From contig CP067345.1 in assembly GCA_020641055.1 (NCBI GenBank), forward strand, positions 1,791,317 to 1,855,316: a stretch of 64,000 nucleotides of DNA. Reading direction: 5' to 3'. Shown here one piece after another: positions 18,388-25,437 of the stretch (its first letter is position 1; every line of letters begins with the position of its first letter). Source of the stretch: Clostridioides sp. ES-S-0010-02. Its GTDB lineage: Bacteria; Bacillota; Clostridia; Peptostreptococcales; Peptostreptococcaceae. Under the pieces are notes generated by a model. That model was not told the DNA's origin and searched no databases. It worked only from the letters and a program-made list of their open reading frames with translations. The position numbers and the translations under genes are program-made.

Positions 18388-18651
18388 ATGAATTTTACTA
18401 TTGATAAAAATATAGAAGCAAAGCATTACACTACAGGCGGTAGAGTTCCAAAGCCACCAGGAAAAGGAGAGGTAATGATATGTCAAATATGTAATAAGCC
18501 AATAATGCCAGAACAATTTTCAATAGATAAATATAAAAGAAAAAAAGAATTTAAATGGCATATACATCCAAAATGCTTTGAGTACATAGATAAAATGGCT
18601 GATAAATCAGTTCCTGGTTTACTTAATGAAAGAAGATATTTACTTGAGTAA
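18388..18651 (+). CDS. Small zinc-site protein
   Basis: 87 aa; ATG preceded by GGGGGGAG. It contains C-x2-C ('MICQICNKPI') followed after ~22 residues by 'WHIHPKCFEYI', a likely Cys-Cys-His-Cys zinc site of the kind seen in small phage and mobile-element proteins. Such modules commonly bind nucleic acid or partner proteins; which applies here is unknown. It lies 79 nt upstream of the sigma-factor gene and may be cotranscribed with it. Confidence 0.6.
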   Translation: MNFTIDKNIEAKHYTTGGRVPKPPGKGEVMICQICNKPIMPEQFSIDKYKRKKEFKWHIHPKCFEYIDKMADKSVPGLLNERRYLLE

Positions 18652-18729
18652 ATATTTCTTGTATAAATGTATAGTTTTATAATCTTAATGGATAAGAAAT
18701 GATAATATAATGCTAAGAAGGTATATAAT

Positions 18730-19641
18730 ATGGAGAAAAAAATAACTTATAAAAATAATATGCAAAAGTATGGAATGAGTGAATATCAAAGAATACATGA
18801 TTTGGTATATGAATTACAAGCTGGTTCAAGAGATGCTGCACAAGAATTAATTAATTCATTTAGAACAATGTTAAATAAGTATGTCTCTTTAATAGTGTAT
18901 GGACAATATTCTATAGAAGATTACTCAATAAGAAGTTTTATTAAATTATTTGTAGAGGAAGAAAATGAACGACTAAAATTAAATTCATATTTTGTGAATG
19001 GCCATGGTCAAAGGGTAGCAGATAAGACAGTTGCAAAAATAGTTGGTATATTTTCAAATAATGACAAAGAAGACATACAACAGGAGATAAGCGCTATTTT
19101 TTTATCTATGTGTCATAAATATAAAGATACAAAGCCGTCTTTTCACAATCATGTCAAAAGAAATTTTCATTATTATGTCTTTAGACATTTAGAAAAACTA
19201 TCTAAAGACCCAATAGCAAGAGGTCTATATTATCAGAAAAAAATATGTAAGATATATGATTCTGACCAACAATTACCTATAGAAGAAACAATTTGTGATA
19301 AAAATGCACAAAAAGAAATAGACGAAGTGCTCGATTATGTCGAGCTTTTTTATAAGTTACAATTGTCAATTGCGATAATTGAAAAAGATGTAGCTATAAA
19401 TATATACGATGATGAATTTTTAAATAATAATTGGATTAATGGAATTACGTGTTCTAATATTTTTAAGGATCTTACAACATTTGAAAGACGAATATTAGTA
19501 ATGTGGTATATGAAAGATAATACTGATTCAGAAATAGCAGAGCTATTTGGTCTTTGTAGAGGGACAATAAATAAAAAAAGAGCCTGTGCAAAATCTAAAT
19601 TGAGAAAAGCTGTAAGATTGATTAATTATTTAAAGGAGTAA
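18730..19641 (+). CDS. Sigma70-family RNA polymerase sigma factor (phage-type)
   Basis: 303 aa. Residues ~112-155 look like sigma region 2 ('EDIQQEISAIFLSMCHKYK', then 'FHNHVKRNFHYYVFRHLEK'). Residues ~248-300 form a region 4 helix-turn-helix ('FERRILVMWYMKDNTDSEI', then 'AELFGLCRGTINKKRA'). The first ~75 residues resemble the N-terminal HTH_16-type helix seen in clostridial alternative sigma factors. A plausible role is transcription of the upstream tail-like operon, inferred only from position. Oddities are a terminator-like hairpin at 19329-19351 and a palindrome-like element at 19362-19382, both inside the coding sequence. The gene ends at a terminator shared with the convergent PadR gene. 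Confidence 0.75.
   Translation: MEKKITYKNNMQKYGMSEYQRIHDLVYELQAGSRDAAQELINSFRTMLNKYVSLIVYGQYSIEDYSIRSFIKLFVEEENERLKLNSYFVNGHGQRVADKTVAKIVGIFSNNDKEDIQQEISAIFLSMCHKYKDTKPSFHNHVKRNFHYYVFRHLEKLSKDPIARGLYYQKKICKIYDSDQQLPIEETICDKNAQKEIDEVLDYVELFYKLQLSIAIIEKDVAINIYDDEFLNNNWINGITCSNIFKDLTTFERRILVMWYMKDNTDSEIAELFGLCRGTINKKRACAKSKLRKAVRLINYLKE
19329..19351 (+). promoter_or_regulatory. Terminator-like hairpin inside the sigma-factor gene
   Basis: GCTCGA-TTATG-TCGAGC followed by six T residues, within codons ~203-210. It has the form of a compact intrinsic terminator and could attenuate full-length sigma mRNA. Confidence 0.4.
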
Positions 19642-19664
19642 GAATTATTACTCTTATAAGATTT

Positions 19665-19697
19665 AGACCACTCTAATATAAAGAGTGGTCTTCTTGA
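19665..19697. terminator. Terminator between sigma factor and PadR genes
   Basis: AGACCACTCT / AGAGTGGTCT perfect 10-bp stem at 19665-19691, T-rich after it, between convergent genes; probably used from both sides. Confidence 0.8.
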
Positions 19698-19700
19698 GTA

Positions 19701-20078
19701 TTATTCTAATTCGTTCGCAATAGTATTATAAAAATTTGCTGATTCTATTAGCATCTGTTTAAAGTCTGCAGACCTTTCATTGTAATAGGTTCTACCTTTT
19801 TCAGTTATTTTATAGAGCTTTTTACGTTCTTTTTTTGCTGCAACCTCAATAAGACCTTTTGTGAGCATTTTTTCTATTATTGGATACATAGTTCCATTAC
19901 TAGGTTTCCAAGATAAATTAAAACTACCTATATAATCTGTAACTTCCTTTCCATAAACACAATCGTCTTTTTTTATCATCAAATTTAACGTGTACAGCTC
20001 TAAAAATATACTACTAGAAAATTTATTATCATTTTCTTTTGTATTTACCGCTTTCATACCCATTGTTGAATATTTCAT
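19701..20078 (-). CDS. PadR-family transcriptional regulator
   Basis: 125 aa; ATG with AAAGGAG 7 nt upstream. The winged-helix core is clear: 'LNLMIKKDDCVYGKEVTDYI' then 'SWKPSNGTMYPIIEKMLTKG', the PadR hallmark 'G.LYP.L..L...G', and 'KKERKKLYKITEKGRTYY' for the wing. The short C-terminal helix would mediate dimerisation. PadR proteins usually repress their own gene or a neighbour; a repeat-rich AT region with an 11-bp palindrome lies upstream. It is convergent to the sigma gene. Target unknown. Confidence 0.85.
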   Translation of the reverse strand: MKYSTMGMKAVNTKENDNKFSSSIFLELYTLNLMIKKDDCVYGKEVTDYIGSFNLSWKPSNGTMYPIIEKMLTKGLIEVAAKKERKKLYKITEKGRTYYNERSADFKQMLIESANFYNTIANELE

Positions 20079-20130
20079 ATATTTTCTCCTTTTAAATATT
20101 ATTTTACAAATTCTGATACAGTTTTAATAA

Positions 20131-20163
20131 ATAATTTACATGATAAATAATTTACATTATGTA
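20131..20163. promoter_or_regulatory. Candidate PadR operator
   Basis: ATAATTTACAT repeated at 20131-20141 and 20147-20157 (16-nt period), the second running into the palindrome TACAT-T-ATGTA (20153-20163). PadR sites in other bacteria typically have ATGT...ACAT symmetry. Placed 53 nt upstream of the PadR start. Confidence 0.35.
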
Positions 20164-20343
20164 TTTGAATAATATAATTGAATATACACTATGAATTTTA
20201 ACTTATATTTTTTGTATAGTTTTTACACGTACTTGATTATTATTATATAACATCCAACAGTCGCAAACAACAATTAATAAGTTAGAAGATATTTAGTTTT
20301 TAAGCTATAAATAAAATTTCAAATAAAGGAATGGTGAATAAAC

Positions 20344-20778
20344 ATGTGTAATACCAATATACAAGAAGAAACTATTTTAGAACAAATAAAAAGGATAAAT
20401 GAAGAAGATAACAATATAGTTACCAATATAGTAGATAATTTTATAAATAAGCTTTATGATGAAATTAATAATAATGAGAATTTTAGTCTAAAACATGGTT
20501 TTTTAACTATAGGAAAATTACTAGTTATTTTAGCACAGTCATTATGTGATAATGAAGAACATTTTTCTAAAGAGTGTGATTTAGCAAAAGATATAGTTTT
20601 AAACAAAATTATGGAAGCTATTATGCCAAAAGTTGATTGTGGAAAAGTTATTGATGAGGATTTTGATATAGAAGATTTATCAATAAGAAGAATAATGCTT
20701 ACACTTGGAATAGCTATAGATTATATTATTTGGAAAACTGATTTAACAAAAAAATATCAAGAAAATAGTATTAAGTAG
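20344..20778 (+). CDS. Hypothetical helical protein
   Basis: 144 aa; ATG at 20344 with a weak GGTGAA box. Strongly helical and acidic ('INNNENFSLKHGFLTIGKLL'), with no membrane segment and no recognised motif. It stands alone between the PadR gene and the NUMOD-like gene; the 265-nt region upstream is AT-rich and could carry its promoter. Function unknown. Confidence 0.55.
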   Translation: MCNTNIQEETILEQIKRINEEDNNIVTNIVDNFINKLYDEINNNENFSLKHGFLTIGKLLVILAQSLCDNEEHFSKECDLAKDIVLNKIMEAIMPKVDCGKVIDEDFDIEDLSIRRIMLTLGIAIDYIIWKTDLTKKYQENSIK

Positions 20779-20861
20779 TTATATACCAAATAAGAGTTTT
20801 GACAAAGTAATATTTTGTATGGCAATATAAAGAGTAGATAAAGTATTAGGAGGAACATTGA

Positions 20862-22097
20862 GTGTTAAAAAAGTGGTTTGGTATTATGAAAAAGAGACAA
20901 AAAGTTGAGGCAGCAAAAGAAGAAGGTGAAATAATATTAAAAAATGAAAAAATTTTGTATGAAGAAAATTTAATTGATAAAGAAAAAAAGGTATTATGCT
21001 GTAAAGAGGAAGTTGTAAGTGAAGAAAATGAGTCTTTAAACCAAGAAGAATATTTGTCTAATAAAGAAGATAAAGTGTTACGCAAAGAAGAAGTGGTATG
21101 TGATAAAAAAAATAAAGTCTTATCTGAAGAAGAATTGATAATCAACAATGATAAAGAAGAATTAATAGTTAATAATGATGATACAACTTTAAATAAAGTA
21201 GAAATAATAATTGATGATATAGAAATAATAGAAAAAAGTATAAATAGCGAAGAAATACTAATTAATAAAAATACTATAGAATTAGATAAAAATGAAGTAT
21301 TTATTACTGATGAATCTATCAACTTAAATAAAGAAGAAATACCGCTTGAAAGTAAAAAAACAGATTCTAAAAAATTTGAAGAAATTGAGCGAAGTGAAAA
21401 TAATATTTTAGTAACAAACACTACTGAAGTTGAAGAAAAACAAGTAATTGGTATAAATGAATATTTAACAGAAGAAGATTTAAATTACATAAAAGAAATA
21501 AAAATAAAACGAGGAAGAAGTATAAAAGCAATAAACTTATATACTAAAGAAGAGAAGACTTTTGATACTCATATTCAATGTAGTAAAAATCTTAAGGTAC
21601 CACTTGGCTACATAAGAGAAAATTTAAAATATGGATATATGGATTACTTTGGAGAAGCTATAAATTATTTAAGTAAAGTGTTAAATGTAGAAGAATACTG
21701 TAAAAATGAGTGGAGCTATCTAGAAAATAGTAAATCTCCATCTGAGATATTTAATATTCTTAATGACAAAATATTTAGTACAAGACTTTCTGATAAAAGG
21801 AGAAATGAAATTTTAACTAATGATAAGATTGAAACAATAAAAATGAATTATAAGTTTGAGTGTATTGATGAAGAATATGATGAATATTTTAAAAAATATA
21901 AGTCTATAATCAAAAGAGGTGGAAAGAAAAAGATTGAATTAGTAAATAAAAAAGGCGAAGTATTAGAGATATTTAAGTCTTTAGAAGAATGTTCTATTTA
22001 TTTGCAAAAAGAAAAAAATGAAGTTATACAAATGTTAAAGTATGGAGATACAAAAATAGGAAGAAATTTCATAAGATATAGTTTAAGAAATATTTAA
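20862..22097 (+). CDS. Acidic-tract protein with two NUMOD-like DNA-binding repeats
   Basis: 411 aa; GTG start with AGGAGG 8 nt upstream. Residues ~15-195 are low-complexity and Glu/Lys/Asn-rich, with repeating 'EE-x-(hydrophobic)2' units. The C-terminal half has two similar modules: ~218-272 ('SIKAINLYTKEEKTFDTHIQ' then 'GYIRENLKYGYM') and ~355-411 ('KIELVNKKGEVLEIFKSLEE' then 'VIQMLKYGDTKIGRNFIRY'). Both match the 'x-N-x-G-x-x-x-x-F-x-S-x-x-E-A' pattern of NUMOD1-like helix modules known from homing endonucleases and phage proteins. No nuclease motif (GIY-YIG, HNH) was seen, so it may be a DNA-binding protein only. Confidence 0.6.
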   Translation: MLKKWFGIMKKRQKVEAAKEEGEIILKNEKILYEENLIDKEKKVLCCKEEVVSEENESLNQEEYLSNKEDKVLRKEEVVCDKKNKVLSEEELIINNDKEELIVNNDDTTLNKVEIIIDDIEIIEKSINSEEILINKNTIELDKNEVFITDESINLNKEEIPLESKKTDSKKFEEIERSENNILVTNTTEVEEKQVIGINEYLTEEDLNYIKEIKIKRGRSIKAINLYTKEEKTFDTHIQCSKNLKVPLGYIRENLKYGYMDYFGEAINYLSKVLNVEEYCKNEWSYLENSKSPSEIFNILNDKIFSTRLSDKRRNEILTNDKIETIKMNYKFECIDEEYDEYFKKYKSIIKRGGKKKIELVNKKGEVLEIFKSLEECSIYLQKEKNEVIQMLKYGDTKIGRNFIRYSLRNI

Positions 22098-22207
22098 TTT
22101 CATTTTAAATTCATGAGAGTTTCATTTATGATTCACACATTTAATATTATTTTAATGTAAAATAATAAAAGTGAAGTATTGTACAATTAAATTTAAGGAG
22201 GATATTA

Positions 22208-23350
22208 ATGTCTGAAGAAAAAAATTCAAAAGATAATACATTGAATGAAATTAAAAATTCAGAAAATGTAAGTTCTAAACAAGATGATGTGTCAGGTGAA
22301 AAAAATACTGATAACAAAATCAAAAAAAGAGAAATAAAATTAAGTAGTAAAAAGCTTAAAGCAATTGTAGCAATTGTTGCAGTAGGGGCAATTTGCTTGG
22401 GTGGAGGCTATGTCTCTGGAAAAGAAGCTGGAAGAAAATTACCAGCCACTTCAAAGCGTTATAATAGTAATGAAGTAGTAGCTACTATTGGGGATAAAAA
22501 AATTACAGGGGAAATGTTAAGAAAAAGAATGGAGCCATTATTTTATTTAAATGCAAAAAATACTATGAGTGATGATGAAATACGTTCATATGAATCAAAT
22601 ATGATTGAGACTATGATTACATCAGAGATATTATCTTCAGAAGCAGCAAAAGAAAAGATAAGCATAACTAATGACGAATTAAATTCTCAATATGATAATC
22701 TAATGTCTAGCATAGAATCTGCAATGGGAATGACAAAAGAAGAGTTTCTAAAGCAATTTGACCTGACTGAGAAATATATAAAAGACGATATGAAAAAAGA
22801 ACTAATAGCATCAAAATACTTAAATGAAGCATCAAAAGTAACAGATAAAGATGCACAAAGTTATTATGACAAAAACAAGAGCAATTATTTACAAGTTAGA
22901 GCTTCACATATTTTAATAAAAACTGTTGATGATAAAGGTAAACAAGTCAGTGATAGTAAAAAAGCTGAACTTAAAAAACAAGCAGAAGAAATACTTAAAA
23001 AAGCTGAAGCTGGAGAAGATTTTGCTACTCTAGCTAAAAAGTATTCTGAAGATAGTAGTGCAGAATCAGGTGGAGATTTAGGATTTTTTGGAAAAGGTCA
23101 AATGGTAGAATCTTTTGAAAAAGCTGCATTTGCTTTGAAAAAAGGAGAAATATCTAGTAAGCTTGTAGAAAGTGATTATGGATACCATATAATTAAGAAA
23201 ACAGATGAAAAATATCAACCATTTGAAGAAGTAAAATCAGATTTAGTAAGTACTTTAACATCAGAAAAGCAAAACTTACTTATAAATGATTTAAAGGAAA
23301 AATACAATGTAAAAATTACAGATAAATATCAAATGAAAGCAAAGCAATAG
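22208..23350 (+). CDS. prsA: PrsA-like foldase (parvulin peptidyl-prolyl isomerase)
   Basis: 380 aa. The N-terminal ~45 residues are charged, then a single membrane segment lies at ~47-68 ('AIVAIVAVGAICLGGG'). No proper lipobox is present, so it is anchored by a transmembrane helix rather than as a lipoprotein, unlike typical PrsA. A SurA-N-like helical region spans ~85-215. The parvulin domain is at ~225-330, with 'VRASHILIKTVDDKG', 'FATLAKKYSEDSSAESGGDL' and 'GYHIIKKTDE'. It acts outside the membrane, folding secreted proteins. A consensus AAGGAGG precedes the ATG, and a strong terminator follows. Which paralog of this family it is cannot be told from the sequence alone. Confidence 0.85.
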   Translation: MSEEKNSKDNTLNEIKNSENVSSKQDDVSGEKNTDNKIKKREIKLSSKKLKAIVAIVAVGAICLGGGYVSGKEAGRKLPATSKRYNSNEVVATIGDKKITGEMLRKRMEPLFYLNAKNTMSDDEIRSYESNMIETMITSEILSSEAAKEKISITNDELNSQYDNLMSSIESAMGMTKEEFLKQFDLTEKYIKDDMKKELIASKYLNEASKVTDKDAQSYYDKNKSNYLQVRASHILIKTVDDKGKQVSDSKKAELKKQAEEILKKAEAGEDFATLAKKYSEDSSAESGGDLGFFGKGQMVESFEKAAFALKKGEISSKLVESDYGYHIIKKTDEKYQPFEEVKSDLVSTLTSEKQNLLINDLKEKYNVKITDKYQMKAKQ

Positions 23351-23395
23351 ATTAAATCAATTTATTAAAAGAAGAAAATATTAATATATATATCT

Positions 23396-23438
23396 AAAAG
23401 CTGTTTTTGTTCTTAAATAGAGAACTTAAACAGCTTTT
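23396..23438 (+). terminator. Terminator after the foldase gene
   Basis: AAAAGCTGTTT pairs with AAACAGCTTTT, with an inner GTTCT/AGAAC stem, then a T-rich stretch. The following ~265 nt to the next promoter are very AT-rich and show nothing else I can support. Confidence 0.85.
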
Positions 23439-23706
23439 ATTATTTTATCATAAAATTAATTCGCCTAAAAATGAAATTATAAAAAAATAACATGCATAAA
23501 TTAACAATGAAAACGTATTTTGAATTTAAATTATTTCATTGAAAATCTATATAAAATATAAAAAAAATAAATAAAAAAATTTAAAAGCTAAAAAAATACT
23601 ATTCAAATATATATACTAAAGTTATTCTTTAAAAATACTTAAAAAAGAATATTTTTCATAATTTTAAAAATAATAATAAAAAAATGAAAATATTAACAAT
23701 AATCTA

Positions 23707-23735
23707 TTGAGTAATATAAAAAAAGATGCTATTAT
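23707..23735 (+). promoter_or_regulatory. SigmaA-type promoter for peptide transporter
   Basis: TTGAGT (23707-23712), 17-nt spacer, TATTAT (23730-23735), 75 nt before the chosen start codon. Confidence 0.6.
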
Positions 23736-23809
23736 AAGTATGTGTTAAAATGATTAAGCTAATCTTAGTACTGAATTTAACTATAAAAATAATAAGGGGG
23801 CGTTTTTTT

Positions 23810-25201
23810 ATGTCAAATACTGAAAGCGTATCTAAAAAAGCTAGTCATCCGAAGAGTTTTTGGCTTGTTTGTATGACAATTTTATGGGAAAGATTTAGTT
23901 ATTATGGATTAACAGCTTTGTTGGTATTATTTTTTACAGCGAGTGTAACTCAAGGTGGTCTAGGACTTTCTACTCAAGAAGCAACTTCAATGTTTGGTTT
24001 GTTTACAGGTCTTATATATCTTACACCATTAATTGGTGGCTGGTTGGCAGATAAAGTTTTAGGTCAACAAAAATGTATATCTATAGGTGCACTTTTAATA
24101 GCAATAGGTGACTTTGTTTTGTTTGCATCATCTACATCTATTAATATGGTTTGGGTAGGTCTATCAATAATCATTTTAGGAAATGGTTTTTTTAAATCAA
24201 GTTGTTCCAATATAGTTGGTGATATATATCCTAAAACCGAGGTATCAAGAAAAGACGCAGCATATAGTTTATTCTATATGGCAGTAAATGTAGGTGCATT
24301 CATAGCTCCAATCATATGTGGACTGCTTTCTGATAATGTATTTGCAGTAAGAGGAGTAAACGGAGATATAGTGTCTTATGGATATAAGATGGCATTCTTA
24401 GTTTGTGGTATAGGTATGATGCTTGGTATGATTATATTTACACTTTTTGCGCCAAAGCTACTAAAAGAAGTTGGAAAACATCCAGTTACTAAGGGAAATA
24501 AAGGTGAAAAAATTGAGTATGGACCACTTACTAAATTAGAGAAAAATAGAATCATAGCAATGGTTGTATTATTCTTATTTGTAGTTTTATTTTGGACAGC
24601 ATACTATCAAACACAAAGTTCATTTATGATTTATGTAAGAGACAATGTAAATAGAACTCTATTTGGATTTGAAATGCCAGTGGCATGGCTTACATCGTTA
24701 AATGCTATATTATGTGTAGCTTTATGCCCTGTATTAGCTGCTTTGTGGGTTAAATTATCTAATACTAAAAGAGGCGACTTTTCTATTCCAGTTAAAATGG
24801 GGTTGGGAATGATAATAATGGGTCTTGGTTTTATAGTTATGGTATTGGCCACATTAGCCAATGGTTCAGATGGGACAATAAAGGCTAGCATACTTTTTAT
24901 AGTAGTAACCTATATATTTACAACTGTAGGGGAGTTATTTTTGTCTCCTATAGGTCTTGCAATGTTTAATAAATTAGCTCCAGCTAAATATGCTACATTA
25001 TCTATGGGTGCATGGTATCTGACAAGTTTTTTTGCTAGTTTGTTATCAGGAAAAATTGCTGGATTTACAGCTACATTAGGTTTTTTGCAAATCTTTGGAG
25101 GAATAGCAGGAGTCTTAATAATCTTTGGTTTAATATTACTTGGATTAAGAAATATATTGACAAAATTAATGGCAATGGATTTGTTAACAGAAACAAAATA
25201 A
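23810..25201 (+). CDS. POT/PTR2-family proton-dependent oligopeptide transporter
   Basis: 463 aa from ATG at 23810 (AAGGGGG box ~7-10 nt upstream); an earlier in-frame ATG at 23750 has no ribosome binding site and would add a non-conserved tail. It is a polytopic membrane protein with about 12-14 helices. Family marks: 'LWERFSYYGLTALLVLFF' in helix 1, 'GGWLADKVLGQQKCI' after helix 2, and 'SLFYMAVNVGAFIAP' in helix 5. The Glu-Arg of the usual ExxER motif is kept but the first Glu is replaced by Ile. Such carriers bring in di- and tripeptides with protons. The adjacent aminopeptidase P and second carrier suggest a peptide-nutrition module. Confidence 0.9.
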   Translation: MSNTESVSKKASHPKSFWLVCMTILWERFSYYGLTALLVLFFTASVTQGGLGLSTQEATSMFGLFTGLIYLTPLIGGWLADKVLGQQKCISIGALLIAIGDFVLFASSTSINMVWVGLSIIILGNGFFKSSCSNIVGDIYPKTEVSRKDAAYSLFYMAVNVGAFIAPIICGLLSDNVFAVRGVNGDIVSYGYKMAFLVCGIGMMLGMIIFTLFAPKLLKEVGKHPVTKGNKGEKIEYGPLTKLEKNRIIAMVVLFLFVVLFWTAYYQTQSSFMIYVRDNVNRTLFGFEMPVAWLTSLNAILCVALCPVLAALWVKLSNTKRGDFSIPVKMGLGMIIMGLGFIVMVLATLANGSDGTIKASILFIVVTYIFTTVGELFLSPIGLAMFNKLAPAKYATLSMGAWYLTSFFASLLSGKIAGFTATLGFLQIFGGIAGVLIIFGLILLGLRNILTKLMAMDLLTETK

Positions 25202-25223
25202 TCCACACTTAATTAGTGAAAAT

Positions 25224-25269
25224 AAAGGAAATTACATTTGAATATAAAATCAAACGTAATTTCCTCTTT
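25224..25269 (+). terminator. Terminator after peptide transporter
   Basis: GGAAATTACATTTGA pairs with TCAAACGTAATTTCC (one mismatch) followed by TCTTT. Confidence 0.8.
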
Positions 25270-25285
25270 AATTATGAAAAAAAGC

Positions 25286-25314
25286 TTTACATAGATAGAT
25301 ATTGTAATTAAAAT
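25286..25314 (+). promoter_or_regulatory. Candidate promoter for aminopeptidase P
   Basis: TTTACA (25286-25291), 17 nt, TAAAAT (25309-25314). A second CTTTACATA element occurs near 25383, so the choice is not certain. Confidence 0.4.
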
Positions 25315-25437
25315 TATAATTGTGATAATTAGAGTGTATAAGATTTATATAAATTATATAAAAGGAAAATTTATGTAATAAACTTTACATACTTATATAT
25401 TTAGTTATTCAAACTATTATTTTGAGGAGGTCTTGTT

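Noticed and set aside
20846-21421. 191-codon minus-strand frame antisense to the acidic-tract gene
   Set aside because: Its Ser/Phe/Leu-rich product is the complement of Glu/Lys/Asn codons in the plus-strand gene; no ribosome binding site and no domain.
23351-23706. Possible small genes in the AT-rich gap before the peptide transporter
   Set aside because: Only a terminator is clear; no frame with a ribosome binding site was found.
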